Assembly (NCBI GenBank): GCA_024642765.1
Contig: JAHEAM010000041.1
Location: 1-13,713 of the forward strand
Reading direction: 5' to 3'
Length of the DNA: 13,713 nt
Source: Planctomycetaceae bacterium
GTDB lineage: Bacteria; Planctomycetota; Planctomycetia; Pirellulales; Pirellulaceae
Within the stretch, counting starts at the first letter, position 1, and every line of letters begins with the position of its first letter. A program made the translations under genes and the position numbers. Of the stretch, positions 1 through 6,322 are shown one piece after another. The notes beneath the pieces were generated by a model. That model was not told where the DNA came from and searched no databases. It saw only the letters and a list, made by a program, of their open reading frames with translations.

Positions 1-1715
1 ACCTCAGCAAACATTGAATCAGGGGTGTCTGTTTTCAGCTCAAATAGTTTTGTAGTGTCGTCAACATTAATGACCAAAAAGTTTTTCTTATTCGCTGTCG
101 AAGAGGAATTCGAATCGATAGTGACACCGAGCACTTTTGCGATCTGTTGGTTGACATTGGGGAAATGTGACGTCAACTCAAGCCGAATTTTTTCCGTCGC
201 TTCGAGATCCAGTTTGTTTGTCGCCAATTGTTCAATGGCCGCTTCCAGGTTTTCGAGGCTTTCGGCAATCGGCATTTTTTTCCCGGTTAAGATTTCGGTC
301 AGGGCGACGCGCCGCCGTAAATCGACCAACAACGTCAAAAGTGTCACGTAGTGTACGAAACGTGAAATTGGATCGCTTTTGTTTTCGCGAACCAATTGGC
401 TCAGTAACGCATTTCGATAATCATCAACGTCGTTTTGATCGCCGTAGCCCGAGTCAAAGTACTCGTCAAAGACTTCGTTCAACAACCGGAACCGTCCGAG
501 CAAACCACTGTGGGCATTGGCAACCCGAAAATCCTCGAAGTACTCACTATATTGATTTGGCCAATGCGCAAAAACAATTTGCGCGGTGTGGTACGAATCG
601 ATTTGTTCACCGATCACAATGCCCAATTTTAGAAAACTATCGGCGCGGCTCGCATCCAAAAGGTTTGAGCTAAGGGCCGGGATACGTGTTCCACCAATTC
701 CTTGCCAACTAAATAGTGGAGCTGATGCCGAAGGTAAACGTTCGCCTTCGAAGGCCAAGTGCAATGCACCCACATAGCCGGTCAAACCTAGCAACGCTGG
801 CAATGCTGCGTGAAGTCCCGCCTGGCGGCGTGCAAAAACTCGTGGCTTCTGACCGGTTGCGTCTTCAAAAGCTCGGCTGCCGTTTTGCAGCTGCCGGAGA
901 AGGGTGCGCAATTTTAGGGGAGTGACCAGCGTTTCTTCGTTAAGGCCACCGACAAGTTCTAAACGGGATGCGTCGATTTCACCTCGTGCAGCTTGGGCTA
1001 TTTTCGGTTCTTGCTCGTGGAGTTGCTTTAGATCTTGTCCCGTAATCAACCAGTTTTGAACTTGCGACCGTTTGAGCTGCGAATCCAAATTGGGATTCAA
1101 CTGCGGCGACGTGAGAACCAAGTCGATCAGATTGGCGGACACGGGATAGTAGCGATTTTTCTCTTCGAGTAACAAGTCGTAGGCGGCTTGGATTGCTTGA
1201 GCTGCCTGAGTGTTATCGTGATTCACCGCTGCACTGGCCGCCGATAAAACCCGCTCGATCCACTGCTCCTCATCGAGGCTCGATGAGTAACGAAGTTGGC
1301 GACTCATAAGCTGGATCTGAAGCCATGCGTAGGCCAAAGAGAAAAACTCTTGAACCATTCCTTTGTCTAGGGTGGCATCGCAAGAAATTCCCGTTTGACT
1401 CTCGATTGCCGCGAGAGCCAGCTTGCGATTGTCTAGCGAGCGAACGGTACATGCGGAAGTAAAAAGTTGCGTTTGCTCGGGGGTCATTCTGCGTGCGGAC
1501 GGCAGCGGGATTGTGACGATGGTGTCCGACCAATCTTCCGTAGAGCCGTCGTATCGACGCCATTGTGGAATCTGCCCTACCCGGGCAATCAAATTCGGAT
1601 GCCAGAGACACGTCCAGCCGACCAATAATTGCGCCGCGTCCTCGCCTCGATAATGGGTTGGGAAGTCTTCGATACTATGGCAAGGCCAAATGGTGATTAG
1701 CCGTTTATAATCCAT
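1..1715 (-). CDS. Partial long hypothetical protein with degenerate GH38-like barrel segment (C-terminus off the left edge)
   Basis: I read this frame codon by codon from the ATG at 1715 to the left edge and found no stop, giving 571 codons of an incomplete gene. The N-terminus (MDYKRLITIWPCHSIEDFP) shows no signal peptide or membrane span, so the protein is probably cytoplasmic. Residues about 190-306 contain a YYPVSANLIDL motif, then a GG-N-E motif (256-261), a P-L..LLRQL..G helix, and KPRVFARRQAGLHAALP (290-306). This order resembles the GH38 alpha-mannosidase barrel, where GG..E....P..S..RQ...G is followed by P..L..PDSFG...LPQ. The Asp nucleophile of that last motif is absent here (ARRQAGLH), so if it is related to GH38 it may not be a retaining mannosidase. 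The GH38 link is inference from pattern memory. An in-frame GTG at 1745 is an alternative start. No clear Shine-Dalgarno precedes 1715. It is transcribed divergently from the PilM-like operon. Confidence 0.75.
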   Translation of the reverse strand, partial: MDYKRLITIWPCHSIEDFPTHYRGEDAAQLLVGWTCLWHPNLIARVGQIPQWRRYDGSTEDWSDTIVTIPLPSARRMTPEQTQLFTSACTVRSLDNRKLALAAIESQTGISCDATLDKGMVQEFFSLAYAWLQIQLMSRQLRYSSSLDEEQWIERVLSAASAAVNHDNTQAAQAIQAAYDLLLEEKNRYYPVSANLIDLVLTSPQLNPNLDSQLKRSQVQNWLITGQDLKQLHEQEPKIAQAARGEIDASRLELVGGLNEETLVTPLKLRTLLRQLQNGSRAFEDATGQKPRVFARRQAGLHAALPALLGLTGYVGALHLAFEGERLPSASAPLFSWQGIGGTRIPALSSNLLDASRADSFLKLGIVIGEQIDSYHTAQIVFAHWPNQYSEYFEDFRVANAHSGLLGRFRLLNEVFDEYFDSGYGDQNDVDDYRNALLSQLVRENKSDPISRFVHYVTLLTLLVDLRRRVALTEILTGKKMPIAESLENLEAAIEQLATNKLDLEATEKIRLELTSHFPNVNQQIAKVLGVTIDSNSSSTANKKNFLVINVDDTTKLFELKTDTPDSMFAE

Positions 1716-1743
1716 ACGGGTTTTCAATTGTTTGAGGCAAGTC

Positions 1744-1755
1744 ACTGACGTCAGT
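1744..1755. promoter_or_regulatory. 12-bp perfect palindrome, possible operator
   Basis: ACTGACGTCAGT is a perfect inverted repeat lying 29 bp upstream of the ATG of the leftward gene, where a dimeric regulator could bind. The TGACGTCA core also occurs once inside that gene (168-175), so it could be chance. No regulator gene is adjacent. Confidence 0.25.
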
Positions 1756-1903
1756 CGTCGTGACCAAATATTCGGGTCTTAAGTTTTGATTGGGTTATGA
1801 CCAAGATTCGATTGAACAGCTCGGATTGTCGTTCATTTCGAGACGATTGCCCTGACGCCTCCCCAACTTTCAAGAACAATCTTGCCTGAATCGGGGCAAA
1901 AAT

Positions 1904-1933
1904 TTGACATTTGGGTGACGTTTCCAGTAAATT
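1904..1933 (+). promoter_or_regulatory. Sigma70-like promoter for the PilM-like operon
   Basis: A perfect TTGACA (1904-1909) is followed after 18 bp by TAAATT (1928-1933), which matches 4 of 6 positions of the -10 consensus, in an AT-rich stretch that continues with ATAAGTA. It points toward the PilM-like gene. Transcription starting near 1940 would give a leader of about 300 nt. This is a consensus match only. Confidence 0.4.
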
Positions 1934-2244
1934 ATAAGTAATCGAGTGGATCTGCGTTAGTCTTGGGGCCGTCTTAAGTTTGCCACTTCCAAATTAAGAT
2001 TAATTGCCGTTGGAAACCGTTGTTCAAGATGATGTGCGGTTTTGCATCGCTCGATTTAGGGTATGACCGGCTTTTGTTTAGTTGCGACGGCAGATTCGTA
2101 GCTAAGTCAATTGTGGACTGTAGGCTGAAACTTTGCGCGTTGCACTCAATCGAATAGTTCACCGTGGCAGAAGCCAAAGTCGAGAGCAAGGTTGCCCTTC
2201 GGCCCAGAATAACCAATAGATTCAAAAACAAGATAGGTGTTTGC

Positions 2245-4506
2245 ATGGCAAAAAAACAAGGAGTTTGGGGAATCGACATCGGATTGTGCTCGATCAAGGC
2301 CTTGCGATGCACGGCTGGCGATAAACCCGGTGAGGTCGTCGCAGACAAATATGACTTGATCGAATTCCCTAAAATGCTCAATCAGCCTGAGGTCGAAGCT
2401 GAGGAAGAAATTCGCTCAGCGCTCAAGCAGTTCATGGAACGCAATGAACTCAAAGGCGATTTCATCGCGATCAGTGTACCCGGTCAATCGGGACTCCCAC
2501 GCTTTTTCCGTCCGCCCCCTGTCGACTTGAAAACGCTACCCGAAATCGTCAAGTACGAAGTGAAACAACAAATTCCGTTTCCGATCGAGGATGTGATCTG
2601 GGATTGGCAACGACTTGGTGGCGTCGAAGTCGAGGACCGTATTGTTGACGCTGAAGTCGGCTTGTTCGCGATGAAACGCGAGGCGGTTTACAAGGCGTTG
2701 AAGCCATTCGACGATGCGGGTATCGAGATCAATCTCATCCAATTATCGCCTCTCGCCGTCTTCAATTTTGTAACGCACGATGTGTTTGAATCGATTCCTA
2801 ATGCTGAGGAATTCGACCCTGATAACCCACCTGATTCGACGGTCGTAATGTCAATGGGTACGGACACAACCGACTTGATTGTGACCAACGGGATCAAGCT
2901 TTGGCTGAGAAATATTCCGGTCGGCGGCAACCATTTTACGAAACATTTGGCACGTGAAATGAAATTGACTCACGCCAAAGCCGAACATTTGAAACGAAAC
3001 GCCAAGTTGGCGGAGGATCCCAAAAGTCTCTTCCGCGCGATGCGACCCGTTTTCAATGACCTTGTAAATGAAGTTCAGCGTTCGTTGACCTTCTTCCGCA
3101 GCATCGACAAGCACGCGAAGCTTTCGAACATCGTGCTGGTAGGAAACTCAGCAAATCTGCCTGGGTTGAGGCAGTTTTTAGCCGCGCAATTAGAAATGGA
3201 TATTGCCAAGGTCACGAGTTTCAAGAGTTTGTCAGGCAACGAAGTGGTAGGCCAATCGACGTTTGATGAAAATATGTTGACCTTCGTGCCAGCTTATGGC
3301 CTGTGTTTGCAGGGACTGAAGCAAGGATTGCTGAAAACGAACCTGCTGCCGCCTGAAATTCAAGTCGAGCGAATTATTCGCGCGAAGAAACCTTGGGTTC
3401 TCGCAGCGTTGAGCATGTTGATGTTGGGGTTGCTTGTTGGCTGGTTTTTGAAGTCCCTCGCTTATGATCGCTCGACACCGAAATTTAGTATGGATGGCCA
3501 GACCTCTTGGGAAGGCGCGTTTAAAGAAGTCGCCAGTGTAAAAAACAAGAGCGAAACGTTGATGGGTGAAGACGAGGAACTCGCAGCCAAACTAAAGAAA
3601 GTCAATCAGTTGAATCGCGAGATCGTTTCCGAGTCGGTGCAAAAAGCGACTTGGCTAGAACTCTTGCAAGTAATCAACCAGGCCCTGCCTGTCGACGAAA
3701 GGATTCAAGGCGATGCAGTCGATTCGCTGGCAATTCCGTTCGAAGATCGGAATATGATTTATGTCCAGCACATCGCTTCGAAATTCGAACCGGACTTGTC
3801 CAAATACGAGGCCGAATTGAAATTGCCATTTAAGAATCAATTTGAGTCCGAGGCCGATGCGGTTGCAACTACGGAGGCAGGGCAAGCCGATGGCTCTGCT
3901 GCCGCTGACGTTACAGAGGCGGCGACCAATCCCTTGGCGAAGCCAGGTTGGATTATCGAAATCAAGGGGCACCACTATCACAATTCCGAAGAATCGATGA
4001 ACAAACGAGATTTCGGTAGGAACTATGTGGTTCGGCATTTCATCCAAAATCTAATTGAGGGAATTGTCACGCTTCCCGGCGCTGAAAACGATGTGGCAGG
4101 CGGTGGAACTTTTTCTTACGAAGACTTTGGCGTTTTTATGCCAACCATCGTGGACGAAAAAGTTGATCGAAAACACATCATCCCCTATCTGCCGGACGGA
4201 GTATCAGCAGCTAATGTAATGTCGGGCAAGGGTGGCTTTAGTATTGCCGGCCCTGTGGCTGCTGATGGAACAGAAACCGAACGAATTAAGCTTGACGACA
4301 TGACTCCCGAGGAACGATTGCGTCACGAACGAAAACAGCAAGCGATTAAGGATGGCGGGTTCAAAACCGAACGCTACGAATTTACGATTCAGTTGTTATG
4401 GATCCCGCGTTCGCCAAGCGAGCGTAATGAAGCGCGGAAGGTGAGGCTTGCAGCGGAGCAAGCTGCTGCGGCAGCCGCACCGCAGACCAATACCCAGGAA
4501 CAATAA
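2245..4506 (+). CDS. PilM-like actin-fold protein fused to a PilN-like membrane domain
   Basis: The ATG at 2245 (753 aa) is preferred over the in-frame GTG at 2164, because AGGTG (2235-2239) lies 5 nt upstream and MAKKQGVWGIDIG is the usual PilM-type N-terminus. Residues about 5-360 form an actin/FtsA-like ATPase domain: phosphate-1 loop GIDIGLCSIKA, phosphate-2-like SMGTDTTDLIV, adenosine-like VLVGNSANLPGL. The DIG of phosphate-2 and the second Gly of the last motif are altered, so nucleotide binding may be weakened. NLLPPEI (366-372) is the hallmark start of PilN; PilM normally binds this peptide in trans. A membrane span (384-403), a charged helical region, WLELLQVINQALP (from 470) and a WIIEIKGHHYHN segment (near 569) followed by a long helix recall the PilN periplasmic domain. 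Typical PilM is about 350 aa and PilN about 200 aa, so this is a fusion with extra Ala-rich linkers. It is probably an inner-membrane scaffold and is the first gene of a three-gene operon. Confidence 0.85.
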   Translation: MAKKQGVWGIDIGLCSIKALRCTAGDKPGEVVADKYDLIEFPKMLNQPEVEAEEEIRSALKQFMERNELKGDFIAISVPGQSGLPRFFRPPPVDLKTLPEIVKYEVKQQIPFPIEDVIWDWQRLGGVEVEDRIVDAEVGLFAMKREAVYKALKPFDDAGIEINLIQLSPLAVFNFVTHDVFESIPNAEEFDPDNPPDSTVVMSMGTDTTDLIVTNGIKLWLRNIPVGGNHFTKHLAREMKLTHAKAEHLKRNAKLAEDPKSLFRAMRPVFNDLVNEVQRSLTFFRSIDKHAKLSNIVLVGNSANLPGLRQFLAAQLEMDIAKVTSFKSLSGNEVVGQSTFDENMLTFVPAYGLCLQGLKQGLLKTNLLPPEIQVERIIRAKKPWVLAALSMLMLGLLVGWFLKSLAYDRSTPKFSMDGQTSWEGAFKEVASVKNKSETLMGEDEELAAKLKKVNQLNREIVSESVQKATWLELLQVINQALPVDERIQGDAVDSLAIPFEDRNMIYVQHIASKFEPDLSKYEAELKLPFKNQFESEADAVATTEAGQADGSAAADVTEAATNPLAKPGWIIEIKGHHYHNSEESMNKRDFGRNYVVRHFIQNLIEGIVTLPGAENDVAGGGTFSYEDFGVFMPTIVDEKVDRKHIIPYLPDGVSAANVMSGKGGFSIAGPVAADGTETERIKLDDMTPEERLRHERKQQAIKDGGFKTERYEFTIQLLWIPRSPSERNEARKVRLAAEQAAAAAAPQTNTQEQ

Positions 4507-4556
4507 TAAAGATTTGAATTTTTTTGCCTCGTGATTTTGGTTATCAGAAAAGGCAC

Positions 4557-4562
4557 AAAGGA
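4557..4562 (+). promoter_or_regulatory. Shine-Dalgarno for the second operon gene
   Basis: AAAGGA sits 8 nt before the ATG at 4571 and fixes that start. The spacer after the PilM-like gene is 64 bp, with a T-run near 4520 but no stem that would make it a terminator. Confidence 0.6.
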
Positions 4563-4570
4563 ACAGCAGT

Positions 4571-6232
4571 ATGGACAGTATCAAAAAGAATTGGTTTTGG
4601 ATCGTTTCGGGGATTGTCGCGCTCGCGATGATCGGTATTTGGTATTGGCAAGCAGGCTCGCTCGCGGGAATGCAAGCTAAAAACGAAGCCATGATCGAAA
4701 CGAATACAAAAGATGCAAAAAACATCATGACTAAGTCCATTGAAATTGTGGCCAATGGCGAAGATGTTAATCCGGTGGCCGCTCATGCCAATAGCAAGAC
4801 CATTGAAGGCATGGAATCCGAAATCTCGTCGGCTGCTGCATCGCTCGTGCGCGCTTGGGACATTCGATACAACGCCCAAAACAAAATCATGCAATGGCCC
4901 GATGAGGTACAACGAAGTCCAGATTTTGGCCCAACTTTCAAACGTTTTAATCCGCCTGAAAAATACTCGATGGCCGAAGTCGAGAATCCAAACTCGCTAC
5001 TGATTAATTATCAAACCAAAATCCCAATGCGGATGGCAGCATTGTGCAAACGATTTTCAACACAATGGAATTTTGGAAAAACAGCAGAGCAAATCGCAGC
5101 GGAACTTCCACCTGTCGTTCGGTGGGAAAAGAAAAACCAAGAATTGTGGAATGAAAAACTTACGAATTTCAAGCGTGAAGGCAACAACAGCGAATCGCCA
5201 AATACGTTCCAGGTTTTCGCAACGCAACAAGACCTTTGGCTATTGGAAGCTGTATTCGGCGTTATCAAGACGGTCAATGGAGCGGCCGACGCTAATGATC
5301 TCGCACCTATTAAAAAAATTGAACACATTGTTTTTGGTCGAGACGCACAAACGACAGCTGGACAAACACTGACGACAATAAATAAGGGCCTTGTTGACAG
5401 AGTTTCCGGCGGCGGTGGCATGGATGGTATTCCAGGTGGTGGAGCTGGTGGTAAAAAGGGCATGACGGCCGGAAATGATGGGGAAGCCGAGGCAAGCACT
5501 TTTACCGGTCGTGATATGGCCAACATGAGTATGGGCTCCAGCAGCAATGCGGCACCCGATGGCTTTCAATTGCTGACTCCTTTTCACAATCGATACGTCG
5601 ATTCCAAGCTTAACCCAATTTCAATTGACAAACTGCAGGCGGCCTTGAAATCTACTGAACTGCCGGACGATAATTTGGAATCTGTTATTGCAAAACGCGT
5701 TCCATTCCGAGTTGCTTTGCGGATGAATGAAACCAAAATCCCGCAAATGATCGCTGCGTTTGGGACGCCTAGCACCAGCATTTTAGGTGCAGACGACGAG
5801 CAGGCCAAAACAGAAGATTATGACTATTCAGGATTCAATTTCGAAATCATGCAAGTTCGAATCAACTGCGCCGACGACTATGGTGACTTCGGTAGTGTGA
5901 AAGATGCTGGTAACAAAAGTAATAAAGGTGGAAGTGGTAAGACAATTGGCGCGATTGATGGAGGAGGCAACGAAGCGGCTCAGCAGGCGGCAGCCGCAGC
6001 CGCCGGAGAGGAAATTGGGCCGATCAACAAAGATAATATTGAACTGCGAAAAAATTTCGATGTGGATGTTGAATTTTATGGAATCGTAAAGATTTACAAT
6101 CCGGTTGAACCAAATCGATTCAAATCAAAAGGTGAGCAAATGGCAGATTCAAATGATAGTACACCAGCCCCGAACCCAGATTCCAAAACGTCGCAAACAA
6201 CTAATGTTGCCGACAATCGCAAGCCGTCTTGA
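4571..6232 (+). CDS. Membrane-anchored hypothetical protein with Gly-rich linkers (PilO position)
   Basis: The 553-aa product has a short charged N-terminus, one membrane span (residues about 8-27, WFWIVSGIVALAMIGIWYW) and then a large, probably periplasmic, part: an N-in, C-out bitopic protein. Residues 30-95 are predicted helical. A Gly-rich linker (280-300, PGGGAGGKKG) and a Gly/Ala-rich one (about 452-480, with a run of Ala) separate the middle and C-terminal parts. VPFRVALRM (from 377) and FDVDVEFYGIVKIYNPV (496-512) look like beta-alpha-beta segments of the kind seen in PilO/GspM-type ferredoxin-like domains, but similarity is too weak to assign the family. PilO is about 200 aa, so this protein is much longer. 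It sits 64 bp after the PilM-like gene, on the same strand with a strong Shine-Dalgarno, so it is probably co-transcribed and part of the same complex. I do not recognise a named family. Confidence 0.8.
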   Translation: MDSIKKNWFWIVSGIVALAMIGIWYWQAGSLAGMQAKNEAMIETNTKDAKNIMTKSIEIVANGEDVNPVAAHANSKTIEGMESEISSAAASLVRAWDIRYNAQNKIMQWPDEVQRSPDFGPTFKRFNPPEKYSMAEVENPNSLLINYQTKIPMRMAALCKRFSTQWNFGKTAEQIAAELPPVVRWEKKNQELWNEKLTNFKREGNNSESPNTFQVFATQQDLWLLEAVFGVIKTVNGAADANDLAPIKKIEHIVFGRDAQTTAGQTLTTINKGLVDRVSGGGGMDGIPGGGAGGKKGMTAGNDGEAEASTFTGRDMANMSMGSSSNAAPDGFQLLTPFHNRYVDSKLNPISIDKLQAALKSTELPDDNLESVIAKRVPFRVALRMNETKIPQMIAAFGTPSTSILGADDEQAKTEDYDYSGFNFEIMQVRINCADDYGDFGSVKDAGNKSNKGGSGKTIGAIDGGGNEAAQQAAAAAAGEEIGPINKDNIELRKNFDVDVEFYGIVKIYNPVEPNRFKSKGEQMADSNDSTPAPNPDSKTSQTTNVADNRKPS

Positions 6233-6271
6233 TGGGTTTCGGAATAACGGGATAGTTTTCAATCGTTACAA

Positions 6272-6293
6272 TCTTGAATCGCAATGTTCAAGA
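6272..6293 (+). repeat. Inverted repeat between second and third operon genes
   Basis: TCTTGAA (6272-6278) pairs perfectly with TTCAAGA (6287-6293) around an 8-nt loop, within the 90-bp spacer. There is no T-tract after it, so it is not a classical terminator. It could protect or process the mRNA, or be chance. Confidence 0.3.
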
Positions 6294-6308
6294 ATTAATT
6301 AAACAACA

Positions 6309-6314
6309 AAAGGA
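6309..6314 (+). promoter_or_regulatory. Shine-Dalgarno that decides the third gene's start
   Basis: AAAGGA runs directly into the first in-frame ATG (6314) and so cannot serve it. It lies 8 nt before the second in-frame ATG at 6323, which is therefore the likelier start. Confidence 0.55.
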
Positions 6315-6322
6315 TGTCAGAC

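Larger units (their letters stand above)
1716..2244. other. Divergent intergenic region / leader of the PilM-like operon
   Basis: About 530 bp separate the leftward hypothetical gene from the ATG of the PilM-like gene. It holds the palindrome at 1744-1755 and a rightward sigma70-like promoter near 1904-1933. The remaining 300 or so nt would be the 5' leader of the operon. I see no convincing small gene in it; the open frames crossing it are short or antisense to the start of the PilM-like gene. I did not recognise a known riboswitch. Confidence 0.5.

Noticed and set aside
167..673. 168-aa open frame on the plus strand
   Set aside because: It is antisense to the continuous minus-strand frame at 1-1715, is rich in Arg and Ser, and has no family resemblance.
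1270..1611. 113-aa minus-strand open frame
   Set aside because: It overlaps the long minus-strand gene in another frame and its composition (Arg, Ser, Asn-rich) is that of a shadow frame.
4507..4570. Terminator between the first and second operon genes
   Set aside because: There is a T-run but no stem before it, and the second gene has a strong Shine-Dalgarno without a promoter, so read-through is more likely.
5011..5547. 178-aa minus-strand open frame inside the second operon gene
   Set aside because: It is the antisense of a Gly-rich coding region, giving artificial Pro-rich runs. The sense frame has a strong Shine-Dalgarno, a membrane span and intact length.
5924..5944. KGGSGKT in the second operon protein, identical in form to a ParA/MinD Walker A motif
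   Set aside because: It lies in a Gly/Ala-rich linker far from the N-terminus, with no hydrophobic strand before it and no Walker B or switch motifs after it. It is low-complexity sequence, not a P-loop.
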